Assembly (NCBI RefSeq): GCF_037154015.1
Contig: NZ_JBANRL010000001.1
Location: 1,364,001-1,428,000, forward strand
Length of the DNA: 64,000 bases
Direction: 5' to 3'
DNA from: Altererythrobacter aquiaggeris
Lineage (GTDB): Bacteria; Pseudomonadota; Alphaproteobacteria; Sphingomonadales; Sphingomonadaceae
Shown: positions 44,975-54,188 of the stretch, one piece after another
Layout of the letters: each line of letters begins with the position of its first letter
How positions within the stretch are numbered: position 1 is the first letter of the stretch
Notes under the pieces: generated by a model
Databases searched by the model: none
Seen by the model: only the letters and a program-made list of their open reading frames with translations
Told to the model about the DNA's origin: nothing
Position numbers and translations under genes: made by a program

Positions 44975-47290
44975 TTATTTTTTTCGTCCCTGATGGCGGA
45001 TGTTGCCGGGCCGGCCGCGCTTGCCTTGCGCGTGTCGCTGCTTCGCGCGTGCGTGTTTCCCGCCCTTGCCAGATCCGTCCTTGCCGCCGGGCCCGCGGCC
45101 CTTGTGCGCTGCACCGGCGCGTCTGTTGCCGCCGCTTGAAACCGGATTGCCGCTTTCATCCAGCACTTCGAATTTAAGGGCTCCGGTCAAAGGGTTCGCT
45201 TCGCCGAGCCTTAGTTTCAGCCGGTCACCAGCCGAATATGTCAAACCGCTGCGCTCACCTATCAATGACTGTGCAGCCTCGTCATAGCGGAAGAAATCAT
45301 TGCCCAGCGTGGACACTGGCACCAGTCCATCCCCGCCTAACCCGATAATCGTTGCAAAAAAGCCGAAGTTCTGGACGCCGGTAATCCGTGTCTCGAAATC
45401 TTCACCGACGCGCGCTGAAAGCCAGGCGGCCACATACCGGTCGATTGTGTCGCGTTCGGCCTCCATTGCCCGCCGCTCCGTCTTGCTGATTGCTTCGCTG
45501 ATTTGACCAAGATCGTCACGATCCTTCTCGGACAAACCGGATAGCGCAGGGATTTTCGACTTTGGCCGGGGTTGTTCCAGGCCGAATGAATCCACCAATG
45601 CGCGGTGCACCAGCAGATCGGCATAGCGGCGGATCGGTGATGTGAAATGGGCGTAACTGCCGAGCGCGAGGCCAAAATGTCCCGCATTGCCCGGTCCGTA
45701 ATAGGCCTGCGTCTGGGTGCGCAAAACCGCTTCCATAACCAGCGCCTTCTCGGTCTCGTCGGTGACATCTTTCAGCATACGGTTGAACAAGCTGGGCGTG
45801 ACCACCTGACCCAGCGCAAGGTCTTTGCCCGACGCAGCGAGAAACTCTTTCAGTGCGACGAGTTTTTCGCGGCTTGGCGTCTCATGAACACGGTAAACAA
45901 CGGGCGCCTTTTTGCTCTCTAACGCTTTCGCGGCAGCGACATTGGCGGAAATCATGAAGTCTTCGACGACGCGGTGTGCATCAAGCCGTTCGCGCACCGC
46001 AATCTCGGTTATCTTGCCCTGGTCGTCCAGCATCACGTTGCGTTCGGGCAAATCCAGTTCCAGCGGGTCGCGATCGGCGCGCGCAGATGCGAGCGCTTTC
46101 CAGCAGTTCCACAGGTTTGTCAGTTCTTCACCGGCCTTGCCGCTGTCGATCCGTTCCTGCGCATCCTCATAGGCCATGACTTCCGCGATTCTGACGATTG
46201 CGCGCGTGAAGCGGAAGTCGCTGACCTTGCCCCCCGCGCTGACTTTCAAGTGACACACCATCGCCGCGCGGTCGTCTCCTTCGCCCAGCGAGCATACATC
46301 CGCGCTCAGTATTTCGGGAAGCATCGGGACAACACGGTCGGGAAAATACACGGAGTTGCCGCGCTTACGTGCCTCCCGGTCAAGTTCGCTGCCGGGGCGG
46401 ACATAATAGCTGACGTCCGCGATCGCGACGATGGCCTGAAACCCGCCCTTCCCATCAGGTTTTGCCCAGATCGCATCATCATGGTCGCGGGCGTCCGCCG
46501 GGTCGATTGCAATGATTGGCAAATGGCGCAAATCCTCGCGGTGTTCGGTGCTTAACGGTAGCTTTGCCGCAACTTGCGCCTCGTCGAGCGTTTCCTGCTG
46601 GAACACATTGGGAATACCATGTTTCGAGATTGCAATCAGGCTAAAGCTTTTGGGCGCCAGCGGATCACCAAAAATTTCGATTACCTTGACACCCGCCCGC
46701 GGTGACTTTCCCGCAGCTTCGGCCTGAACCAACTGTCCTTCTTCAGCCCCGCCAAGGTCCGCAATAGGCGACGCGTTGCGCACCCGTTTGTCGACGGGTG
46801 CAAGCCAGGGCTTCCCGGCCCCGTCAATTTCCACAACCCCCATCATACCTTCGCCCTCAACCGGGAGCTTTTTCATGACGAAAGCGCGTATGCCATTGCC
46901 GGCCTCTTCGGTGCGCGCGAGAATTCTGTCGCCTTTGCGAACCGTATGGCCCTTCTTCTTCTCGACGATCCTGATCCGTGGCGGCGGCGCGCCATCGTCC
47001 GGCTTCCATGTCTCGGGTACCGCAAATGCTTCCCCGTCGGCGATTTCGACAACCCGCAACACGGTCACTTTGGGAACGCCGCCCATCCGGTGATACGCAC
47101 TGCGCCGGCCGTCTATCAGACCTTCTTCAGCCATATCCTTGAGCAAGCTTTTAAGCTTGATCTTTTCTTGACCTTTCACGCCAAAAGCTTTCGCAATTTC
47201 GCGTTTTCCGCTTGGCGTTTCGGCCGTTCTGATAAAATCGAGGATCTGCTCGCGCGATGGCAAGCCTTGAAATGTTTGTTTGCGTGGCAT
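44975..47290 (-). CDS. rnr: Ribonuclease R
   Basis: 771 residues. A winged-helix N-terminus (about 10-80), two cold-shock domains, the RNB catalytic domain with the metal-binding IDPADARDHDDAIWA, an S1 domain (about 630-705) and a Lys/Arg/Gly-rich tail typical of RNase R. It is a processive 3'-5' exoribonuclease for structured RNA. The frame is open upstream to 47437, but ATG 47290 (MPRKQTFQG) fits the family; the longer start would overlap the next gene. The 5' end is divergent from the ATP-grasp gene at 47350. Confidence 0.96.
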   Translation of the reverse strand: MPRKQTFQGLPSREQILDFIRTAETPSGKREIAKAFGVKGQEKIKLKSLLKDMAEEGLIDGRRSAYHRMGGVPKVTVLRVVEIADGEAFAVPETWKPDDGAPPPRIRIVEKKKGHTVRKGDRILARTEEAGNGIRAFVMKKLPVEGEGMMGVVEIDGAGKPWLAPVDKRVRNASPIADLGGAEEGQLVQAEAAGKSPRAGVKVIEIFGDPLAPKSFSLIAISKHGIPNVFQQETLDEAQVAAKLPLSTEHREDLRHLPIIAIDPADARDHDDAIWAKPDGKGGFQAIVAIADVSYYVRPGSELDREARKRGNSVYFPDRVVPMLPEILSADVCSLGEGDDRAAMVCHLKVSAGGKVSDFRFTRAIVRIAEVMAYEDAQERIDSGKAGEELTNLWNCWKALASARADRDPLELDLPERNVMLDDQGKITEIAVRERLDAHRVVEDFMISANVAAAKALESKKAPVVYRVHETPSREKLVALKEFLAASGKDLALGQVVTPSLFNRMLKDVTDETEKALVMEAVLRTQTQAYYGPGNAGHFGLALGSYAHFTSPIRRYADLLVHRALVDSFGLEQPRPKSKIPALSGLSEKDRDDLGQISEAISKTERRAMEAERDTIDRYVAAWLSARVGEDFETRITGVQNFGFFATIIGLGGDGLVPVSTLGNDFFRYDEAAQSLIGERSGLTYSAGDRLKLRLGEANPLTGALKFEVLDESGNPVSSGGNRRAGAAHKGRGPGGKDGSGKGGKHARAKQRHAQGKRGRPGNIRHQGRKK

Positions 47291-47349
47291 CAACGCTATA
47301 TGGGCGGCGCCCACAGGTGCTGCAATGGGCGCCGGGAACGGATACCCCG

Positions 47350-48204
47350 ATGATGCGCTGTCAAGCGATGGACGCGACAATTCTAGGACACCAGGCGGGT
47401 CGTCGCGACGCGTTGGCCCACGCTCGAATCCAGACAACCTACCGCTTAATGCATGGGCGGTTCGCTGATCTCGGCAATCCGGACCGTTTTACCGAGCTTG
47501 TTCAAATGCGGAAACTTCTCGACCGGGACCCGCGCATGACCCAGCGGTCCGACAAATTGAATGCCAAATCCATAGTCGGCGATGCGCTCGGTTATGAATG
47601 GATCATACCCACCAAGTGGCAAGGTACCCGGCTCCCGCGCCAAAATGAATTTTGCGGGCCGACAATCGTCAAATCAAGTCATGGCTGCAACCAGTATCAC
47701 GTTATGCGCGAACCACCGTCGGCCCTCCAGTGGAACCTGTTGCGGGCACGTTCGGCGCGATGGATGCGCGGACCTTACGGCTATTGGCTTGATGAATGGT
47801 GCTACCGCGATGTGCCATTGGGCCTGTTGGCAGAAGGTCTGGTGGGCGATAGCGGCGCATTGCCTGTCGATTACAAAATCTACGTTTTTGGCGGCCGCGC
47901 AACGCACGTGCAGGTTCATCTCAACAGATCCGGGAATCACACCTGGATCCTTCACGACCGTGACTTTACAAAACTAGTTCCCCAACAATCAGGCGAAGCA
48001 GTGAAACCTGACAGTCTGCAAGATATGCTGGCTGCAGCCGAAGAACTTGCCCGCGGATTTTCCTTTGTCCGGGTGGATTTTTACGAGGTTGGCCGCAGAC
48101 CATTGTTCGGAGAATTCTGCTTCTACCCAGGTTCTGGCCTGGATCCGTTCGCCGCCGACTGGGTAGATGCGGAACTGGGGCAATTATGGAAAGCGGCGCT
48201 CTAA
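47350..48204 (+). CDS. TupA-like ATP-grasp family protein
   Basis: 284 residues from ATG 47350 (a longer frame starts in the rnr 5' end). The first third has RFTELVQMRKLLDRDPRMTQRSDKL, the centre PTIVKSSHGCNQYH and DYKIYVFGGRATHVQVHL, and the C-terminus GFSFVRVDFYEVGRRPLFGEFCFYPGSG. These are the TupA/ATPgrasp_TupA features: ATP-binding loops and an acidic metal site. Family members are linked to teichuronopeptide or polysaccharide modification; the substrate is unknown. The last four bases overlap proS on the other strand. Confidence 0.8.
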   Translation: MMRCQAMDATILGHQAGRRDALAHARIQTTYRLMHGRFADLGNPDRFTELVQMRKLLDRDPRMTQRSDKLNAKSIVGDALGYEWIIPTKWQGTRLPRQNEFCGPTIVKSSHGCNQYHVMREPPSALQWNLLRARSARWMRGPYGYWLDEWCYRDVPLGLLAEGLVGDSGALPVDYKIYVFGGRATHVQVHLNRSGNHTWILHDRDFTKLVPQQSGEAVKPDSLQDMLAAAEELARGFSFVRVDFYEVGRRPLFGEFCFYPGSGLDPFAADWVDAELGQLWKAAL

Positions 48205-49742
48205 TAGGCTTTTGCTACAAATATACGCTCCACCGCAAGCTCACCGGTGAAAACACAGGGTCCGTCAGCCGGCTCGGCATCAATCGGGACATTGCGGATC
48301 GTCAGCTTCAAACTCTTCAATTGTTCGACAACTTTTTCCAGCGCATCGCCGCTTGGTTTGGCCCATTGCACTTCGACCCATCCCGGGAACTTTGTGTTTT
48401 TTGTGTAGAATTGCTTGAGCGCATCAAAACTGGATATGCCGCGCGTGATGTTCTGGTCCCGGCGCGCCGCCGCTGCTGCAAATAACCCCTGTTGAATTTC
48501 TTCAAGCAGCGATCCAATCGAAGATGCCGCATCATCACGCGGTGGCGAGGCAAAATCCGGCTTGCCGTTTTCGTCCCACAAGGCATCGCGCCTTAGCACA
48601 CTTACTTTCCCACTTTCCATATCGCGGCCGCCGACCTCGATAATGACAGGGGCACCCTTGCGCACCCAGTCCCACCGTTTCGCGGCAGCTTTGCCGGGTT
48701 TCTTGTCCAGCAACACCCGGACTTTCTCGCCCAGGGCGGTCTGGCTTGCGATGGCTGCGTGCAATTCCTCGCAATAGGCAACCAGAGCTGCATCTTCGGG
48801 CTTGTCGCGCAGCATTGGCAAAATGACCACCTGCCATGGGGCGATGGCCGGCGGCACCTGCAGACCATCATCGTCGCCGTGGGTCATGATGACACCGCCG
48901 ATCAGCCGCGTCGAAACTCCCCAACTGGTCGTATGGCACAACTGCTGGGCGCCGTCCCGGTCTTGATAGAGGATGCCCGACGCCTTTGCAAAATTGGTGC
49001 CGAGATAATGCGATGTGCCTGCCTGCAGCGCCTTGCCATCCTGCATCATCGCTTCGATGGACCATGTTTCGACCGCGCCAGGGAAACGTTCATTTTCCGG
49101 CTTCTCGCCAGCGATTACCGGCATTGCGAGATCATCTTCTGCACAAGCACGGTACACGTCGAGCATACGGAGCGTGTGTTCCCTCGCGCCATCCGCATCC
49201 GCATGGGCTGTATGACCTTCCTGCCAAAGAAACTCGCTGGTTCGCAAAAACATTCTGGTCCGCATTTCCCAGCGCACCACGTTAGCCCACTGATTGGTCA
49301 GGAGCGGCAAATCACGCCAACTCTGGATCCAGCGCGACATGGCATCGCCAATAATGGTTTCCGAGGTTGGCCGGACAACCAGTGGCTCTTCCAGCTTCGC
49401 TTCCGGATCAGGGATCAGTTTGCCGTCACTGTCAGCGATCAGGCGGTGGTGCGTGACGACCGCCATTTCCTTTGCAAAACCTTCAACGTGGTCTGCCTCA
49501 CGCTCGAAATTGGAGAGCGGGATGAAAATCGGGAAATAGCAGTTTTCATGGCCGGTGGCTTTAATGCGGTCGTCCATCAGGCGCTGGATGCGTTCCCAGA
49601 TTCCGAAGCCCCACGGTTTGATGACCATGCAGCCACGGACACCCGATTCTTCGGCCAGGTCTGCCGCGGATATAACGGCCTGATACCAGGCCGCGAAATC
49701 ATCATCGCGTTTGACAGTCAGGGCATGGCGGATGTTGGACAC
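48201..49742 (-). CDS. proS: Prolyl-tRNA synthetase (short, INS-less form)
   Basis: 513 residues; class II synthetase without the editing insertion of E. coli ProS. The motif 2 region (VVRWEMRTRMF) and motif 3 are present, as are a His-rich motif 1 region (CYFPIFIPLSNFEREADHVEGFAKE) and the anticodon-binding C-terminus with TSWGVSTRLIGG. GTG 49742 (MSNIRHALTVKRDDDFAAW) is preceded by GAGGAA at about 10 bases and preferred to the 18-residue longer start. The stop overlaps the TupA-like gene by four bases. Confidence 0.93.
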   Translation of the reverse strand: MSNIRHALTVKRDDDFAAWYQAVISAADLAEESGVRGCMVIKPWGFGIWERIQRLMDDRIKATGHENCYFPIFIPLSNFEREADHVEGFAKEMAVVTHHRLIADSDGKLIPDPEAKLEEPLVVRPTSETIIGDAMSRWIQSWRDLPLLTNQWANVVRWEMRTRMFLRTSEFLWQEGHTAHADADGAREHTLRMLDVYRACAEDDLAMPVIAGEKPENERFPGAVETWSIEAMMQDGKALQAGTSHYLGTNFAKASGILYQDRDGAQQLCHTTSWGVSTRLIGGVIMTHGDDDGLQVPPAIAPWQVVILPMLRDKPEDAALVAYCEELHAAIASQTALGEKVRVLLDKKPGKAAAKRWDWVRKGAPVIIEVGGRDMESGKVSVLRRDALWDENGKPDFASPPRDDAASSIGSLLEEIQQGLFAAAAARRDQNITRGISSFDALKQFYTKNTKFPGWVEVQWAKPSGDALEKVVEQLKSLKLTIRNVPIDAEPADGPCVFTGELAVERIFVAKAY

Positions 49743-49822
49743 GGTTACTGTTTCCTCGAGTTCGAAATCATTCGCCCGCGCCCTAGCCGCGTGCACGCAG
49801 CCAAGTCGAGCGCTGACTTCAG

Positions 49823-50386
49823 TCAGTCGCCCAGCTTGTCCAGCTTCTTCTGCATTTCTGCCATTTGCGCGCGCAACGATTCCAGTTCAGCATCGCGCTT
49901 CGCCTCGATATCGGTTTGCTTCTTGCTCCCGCGCGCACCGGGAAGGAAAGCATCCGTCGCCGCCTTGACCATCGCAAGATTTGTCTCGGCAAGTTTGGCA
50001 ATCGGATTGGCACCGATGCCCGATTCAAAGGCCTCGCGCAGCTTGGCCTGATTATTGCGAAAATTCTTCATCGACGCTTCGAGGAATTGCGGCATCATCG
50101 CCTGCATCGAATTGCCATACATGCCTATCAGATCACGCAGGAATGAAACGGGCAGCATCTGTTCGCCGCCGCTGGCTTCTTCTTCCATGATTATCTGGGT
50201 CAGAATCGAATGGGTGATGTCGTCGCCGCTTTTCGCGTCCAATACCTGGAAATCGACCTTTCTGCGGGTCATTTCCGCAAGGTCATCCAGTGTGATATAA
50301 CTTGACGAAGCGGTGTTATACAGCCTTCTGTTGGCATATTTCTTGATTGTAATCGTCTCGCCTTCAACATGGCTTCGCTTGGCCAT
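49823..50386 (-). CDS. phaR: Polyhydroxyalkanoate synthesis repressor PhaR
   Basis: 187 residues. The N-terminal DNA/PHB-binding domain reads TITIKKYANRRLYNTASSSYITLDDLAEMTRR, and the PHB accumulation regulatory domain follows (MEEEASGGEQMLPVSFLRDLI). The C-terminus is helical. PhaR represses phasin and its own gene and is released by PHB granules. ATG 50386 has GGGAG at 7 bases. TGC-rich repeats lie just upstream (50400-50463). No phaA/B/C/P gene is in the window. Confidence 0.93.
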   Translation of the reverse strand: MAKRSHVEGETITIKKYANRRLYNTASSSYITLDDLAEMTRRKVDFQVLDAKSGDDITHSILTQIIMEEEASGGEQMLPVSFLRDLIGMYGNSMQAMMPQFLEASMKNFRNNQAKLREAFESGIGANPIAKLAETNLAMVKAATDAFLPGARGSKKQTDIEAKRDAELESLRAQMAEMQKKLDKLGD

Positions 50387-50399
50387 TGAGCACTCCCTT

Positions 50400-50463
50400 A
50401 TGCTGCGCAATTGCTGCAATGATGCTGCGCAATATCTTGGCTTAGCATCTGCAGCAATCGCAG
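50400..50463. promoter_or_regulatory. Probable PhaR autoregulatory operator, TGC-rich repeats
   Basis: Upstream of phaR, ATGCTGCGCAAT occurs twice as a direct repeat (50400-50411 and 50422-50433), exactly 22 bases apart (two helical turns), with the palindrome ATTGCTGCAAT (50410-50420) between. Further right CTGCAG at 50449-50454 and CGCAG add TGC/GCA motifs. In Paracoccus, PhaR binds TGC-rich sites upstream of its own gene. Confidence 0.65.
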
Positions 50464-50477
50464 TGCAACATAATGGT

Positions 50478-51533
50478 TCAATCCGGCACGGTTCGCTCGA
50501 ACCTCTGGCCCAGCATGGTCAGCAATTCGTATTGCGAAATGCCCGACTGGGCAGATGCGGCGGGCAGATCATACGGAATATCCACAAAATCGCCCTCGCC
50601 GATATCGGGTGCGCCGCTGCAATCGACGACCACCATATCCATCGAAACCTTTCCGAGGACCGGCAGCGGGCAGCCTTCGGCCTCGAAGATAGCCTTACCG
50701 CCCCACGCCCGGAGAAATCCGTCGGCATAACCAATCGATACAACACCCACCCGCATATCGCACTGTGCGGTAAATCGGGCATTATAGCCCACGCTGTCAC
50801 CGGCAGTCAGATTTCGCATCTGGATAATCATCGCCTGAAGTTTTACGACCTGGCGTATCCTGCCCGCGAGTTCGCTTCGTTGCACACCGCCGTAGAGCGA
50901 TATGCCCGGACGGGTAACATCGAACAGATAGTCCGCGCCCAGTGCGATACCGGCACTATTGGCCAGACTAAGTTGTGCGGCGTTTATCTGGCTTGCTACA
51001 CCGCGAAACTTGTTTAGCTGGGCAGCATTCATCGCACTGTCTTCGTCGGCACAGGCGAGGTGTGACATCAGGCACCGCACATCCAGGCTCGCCAACAGCG
51101 GGTCTGCACAGTCAGCGACGGGTATGCCGAGACGATTGATGCCGGTGTCCACCATCAAATCGCAGGCCCCTCCCCCGGTTTCAAGCCACAACTTCGCCTG
51201 AAAAATACTGTTGATCACCGGGATGACGCCGGTCGCTCTGGCATACTGCGCATCCTGGGAACTTATCGGACCATGAAGAACCGAAATCTGGTTAGCCGGA
51301 ACCATAGCCGCAACACCGGCCACCTCACCCCAATGCGCTACGTACCAGTGTTTACATCCGGCATCCCGGAGTGAGGGAACAACATTGCGGGTGCCCAGCC
51401 CATAGGCGTTTGCCTTGACGGCGGCTCCGGTGCTGGCGGTTCCAGATATTGCATCCAGCGCGCGCCAGTTTCCGGTCAGAGCATCCCGATCGATTATCAG
51501 CCGCAGAGTCGGCGTTATGCTATCAGGTTTCAT
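50478..51533 (-). CDS. alr: Alanine racemase
   Basis: 351 residues. The PLP Lys is Lys40 in AAVKANAYGLG; the catalytic second Tyr lies in VGYNARF; the Arg of MVDTGINRLG and YADGFLRAWGG are typical. It supplies D-Ala for peptidoglycan. ATG 51533 overlaps the MFS stop by 11 bases; a longer frame reaches 51584. It is transcribed after the MFS gene and towards phaR. Confidence 0.93.
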   Translation of the reverse strand: MKPDSITPTLRLIIDRDALTGNWRALDAISGTASTGAAVKANAYGLGTRNVVPSLRDAGCKHWYVAHWGEVAGVAAMVPANQISVLHGPISSQDAQYARATGVIPVINSIFQAKLWLETGGGACDLMVDTGINRLGIPVADCADPLLASLDVRCLMSHLACADEDSAMNAAQLNKFRGVASQINAAQLSLANSAGIALGADYLFDVTRPGISLYGGVQRSELAGRIRQVVKLQAMIIQMRNLTAGDSVGYNARFTAQCDMRVGVVSIGYADGFLRAWGGKAIFEAEGCPLPVLGKVSMDMVVVDCSGAPDIGEGDFVDIPYDLPAASAQSGISQYELLTMLGQRFERTVPD

Positions 51534-53193
51534 TATCAGCAAAGTCGGTTGGCGGGCCGGATGGAAGCCCCCACACTGCGACAAGCAAGCCGAACGCCAC
51601 CACTATCCAGGTGTACCAGAGCCCCGAATAGGCATTACCCGTGCTGGCCACGATATAGCCTGCGATAAGCGGTAAAAATCCGCCAAGATATCCTGCTCCG
51701 ATATGATACGGGATCGACATTGAACTGTAGCGAATTCTGGGCGGAAACATCTCAGACAGCAATGCCGCAACCGATCCATAGGTCAGCGCCGAAAGCGCAC
51801 CCATGCCCAGAAGCAGCAAGATTATTCCAATGATATTGCCCAGCGGCGGTGTCTGCCTGGAGAAGTCGTAGCCATTCGTTTCCAGCAAGCGGGTCAGCGT
51901 CAATTTGCGCTGCGACGAATCCTCCCAGTCGATAGTCCCGGTTGAAAGATCGTTATCCTTACCGCCGATGGTCATGACAGTCGGGCCGGCCTGCGCCGAA
52001 GTGCTTCCACCCGGTGCGATATCATAGGGTATGCCAAGCGCACTCAGATCTTGCAGCAAAATGCCGCACTGTGTTGACTGCGTTTCGGCAAAGGGATCAT
52101 ATTTGCACGCGGTTCCCGACACGACAACAGGCGCTTCTCGGGCGCTCGTTTTCAAGCCGGGATTGGCAAGCGCTCCGATGCCCCAGAACACCGGGAAAAG
52201 TAGCAACAACGTGAGGACCGCGCCGACAACGATCGGTTTTTTGCGACCGACCTTGTCCGACCAGCGGCCGACAATAAGATAAAACACCATCGACAGCGAA
52301 CCTGCGATCAGCATGATGATTTCCACCAGCCCGTCTTCCATCCGCATCGGCCCTCGCAAAAACGCCAGTCCCGAAAAAAATGCGGTGTACCAGATTACCG
52401 TCAGGATTCCCGCGACGCCGAACAGGGCGACAAATATGCGCTTCTTGTTGCCGGGATAGGTGAAGCTTTCGATGAACGGATTTCCTGCCGTTTCGCCCGC
52501 GTCTTTCATTGCCTGAAACACCGGGCTTTCGCTCAATTTCAAGCGCATCCAGAGTGATATACCCAGCAGCACAATCGACAGCAGGAACGGGACACGCCAG
52601 CCCCAAGCAGCAAATTCATCGGCTGGAATTAACATCCGGCAAACGATTACGACCAGAATCGAGAGAACAAATCCGCCCACCACGCTGGCTTGAATAAATG
52701 CGGTATAGAACCCGCGTTTTTCAGGTGGAGCGTGTTCGGCCACGTAAATTGCGGCTCCCCCATATTCGCCGCCGAGCGCAAGACCCTGCAAAATCCGTAG
52801 CAGGATCACAATGATCGGTGCTGCGATACCGATGCTCGCGGCGCTGGGGATCAATCCCACACCGGCGGTAGCCACGCCCATCAGCGTAACCGTGACGAGA
52901 AAGGTGTATTTCCGGCCCAGTTTGTCGCCCATATAACCAAACAGGATTGCGCCTATCGGGCGAAAAGCAAACCCGATCGCAAAAGTTGCCCAGGTCAGCA
53001 ATACCGCCAAAGTTGCATTGTCCGAGGGGAAAAACGCTTGCGAGATTATCGCGTAGAGCGTTCCATAAATGAAAAAATCATACCATTCGAACACCGTGCC
53101 GGCGGAAGATGCAGCGATGACAAGCCGTATTTCCTTCTGCGTGGGTTCGCGCATGGTGCCACTGCTTGTCTGGATTGCTGCTGCGTCTGTCAT
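51523..53193 (-). CDS. MHS family MFS transporter with a long insert in the second half
   Basis: 556 residues; the MHS signature is GTVFEWYDFFIYGTL and the loop GDKLGRKYTFLVTV. It resembles ProP/KgtP-type symporters of organic acids and osmolytes. Twelve helices are expected, but a stretch of about 100 residues (about 345-450; ANPGLKTSAREAPVV through WEDSSQRKLTLTRLLE) is hydrophilic and would form an extra periplasmic domain. It contains two Cys (CKYDP, STQCGIL) that could form a disulfide. The substrate is unknown. It overlaps alr by 11 bases. Confidence 0.85.
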   Translation of the reverse strand: MTDAAAIQTSSGTMREPTQKEIRLVIAASSAGTVFEWYDFFIYGTLYAIISQAFFPSDNATLAVLLTWATFAIGFAFRPIGAILFGYMGDKLGRKYTFLVTVTLMGVATAGVGLIPSAASIGIAAPIIVILLRILQGLALGGEYGGAAIYVAEHAPPEKRGFYTAFIQASVVGGFVLSILVVIVCRMLIPADEFAAWGWRVPFLLSIVLLGISLWMRLKLSESPVFQAMKDAGETAGNPFIESFTYPGNKKRIFVALFGVAGILTVIWYTAFFSGLAFLRGPMRMEDGLVEIIMLIAGSLSMVFYLIVGRWSDKVGRKKPIVVGAVLTLLLLFPVFWGIGALANPGLKTSAREAPVVVSGTACKYDPFAETQSTQCGILLQDLSALGIPYDIAPGGSTSAQAGPTVMTIGGKDNDLSTGTIDWEDSSQRKLTLTRLLETNGYDFSRQTPPLGNIIGIILLLLGMGALSALTYGSVAALLSEMFPPRIRYSSMSIPYHIGAGYLGGFLPLIAGYIVASTGNAYSGLWYTWIVVAFGLLVAVWGLPSGPPTDFADNET

Positions 53194-53218
53194 TCACCCT
53201 CCCGGTATGCGGGGGTTG

Positions 53219-53647
53219 TTACCGCTGCACTCGCAAATTGCAAAGCGCTTCGCTCGCCGCTCTCCACGAAAGCATCACGGCCCCGTGCCTTGCGGGGTAA
53301 TTTCTGACCTCATCGAGCAGATGCAAGTCCGGCCAATGCGGTAGGGCTGCGGCACCGGCAAGCCATGCCGCCACATTACCGGACGCTTCGACTATCTGGG
53401 CAGGGGACTTGCCCACCGCATGGCGCGCGAAAATCGCGGCTCCTGCCTGACCCATCGCGCAGGCCGAAACGGTCATGCCAAGTCTGCCGATGCCTGTATT
53501 CCCATCGATCTCGAAACCGGCGAGGATCGCACTGCCGCAACTTTGCGAGCGCGCTTCGGAAATATAAGGCAGTGATGGGTTAAAAGGATAGTCAGCAAGC
53601 TCTGTTGTCAACCCAAGCACAACGGGTGTGTAGAGCTTTACGCTCAT
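53219..53647 (-). CDS. NifU/IscU-like iron-sulfur scaffold-related protein
   Basis: 142 residues of the IscU N-terminal fold. Cys37 (SQSCGSA) and Cys63 (SACAMGQ) match the first two ligand cysteines; the third is absent: the ARH turn reads ARHGAVML, with Ala123 where IscU has Cys. A Cys136 occurs further on. It could be an altered scaffold, a carrier or an accessory factor. The protein overlaps cvpA by four bases (ATGA). Confidence 0.8.
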   Translation of the reverse strand: MSVKLYTPVVLGLTTELADYPFNPSLPYISEARSQSCGSAILAGFEIDGNTGIGRLGMTVSACAMGQAGAAIFARHAVGKSPAQIVEASGNVAAWLAGAAALPHWPDLHLLDEVRNYPARHGAVMLSWRAASEALCNLRVQR

Positions 53648-54174
53648 TCCGGGCTTTCAAGAGTTTCAGGTTCTTGGCGTAACCGCTCGCGTCGTTCCTC
53701 GATCAGATGGACCAGAGCTTTGGAACTGGAGTCCACAAAAGTGTAACTTCTGGCCGAACTGATCCACGTCGGACGCCCTTTTTCGCCCCAAACGGTATCA
53801 TAACCTAGCACCAGAACCGAAAAGCCCAGCACAATAATAATCATGCCTTTGATCACTCCAAACCCGAAGCCCAGAACACGGTCGATGGGACCAAGAATTG
53901 AATTTCGTGAGGCCTTGCCGACATTCCCGGCGATCAACTTCATCGCGGCATAGGGGATCAGGAGCAATGTCGCGAATGCGAGAACCGCAGCACCCGATGG
54001 CGTGCCGATACGCGGCAAAAGCCATTCAGTGAACGGTGTGTGCAAATAATGGATCGCGAAAAGCGCCAGAATCCACGACGCAAGCGAAAACACTTCCTGG
54101 ACAAACCCGCGCATGAAGCCGCCAATCGCCGCGACGCCCACAATTACCAGAACGATGATGTCCAAGCCTGTCAT
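53644..54174 (-). CDS. cvpA: CvpA family membrane protein
   Basis: 176 residues with four membrane helices and the CvpA opening DIIVLVIVGVAAIGGFMRGFVQE; Gly-rich loops and the PIDRVLGFGFGVIKG stretch are diagnostic. CvpA proteins are linked to colicin V production and envelope or bile-salt resistance. It lies 14 bases after radA and overlaps the IscU-like gene. Confidence 0.92.
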   Translation of the reverse strand: MTGLDIIVLVIVGVAAIGGFMRGFVQEVFSLASWILALFAIHYLHTPFTEWLLPRIGTPSGAAVLAFATLLLIPYAAMKLIAGNVGKASRNSILGPIDRVLGFGFGVIKGMIIIVLGFSVLVLGYDTVWGEKGRPTWISSARSYTFVDSSSKALVHLIEERRERLRQEPETLESPE

Positions 54175-54188
54175 ACCCTGGCTCGATA

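Noticed and set aside
48759-50051. 430-codon plus-strand frame inside proS and phaR
   Set aside because: Antisense of two recognised genes.
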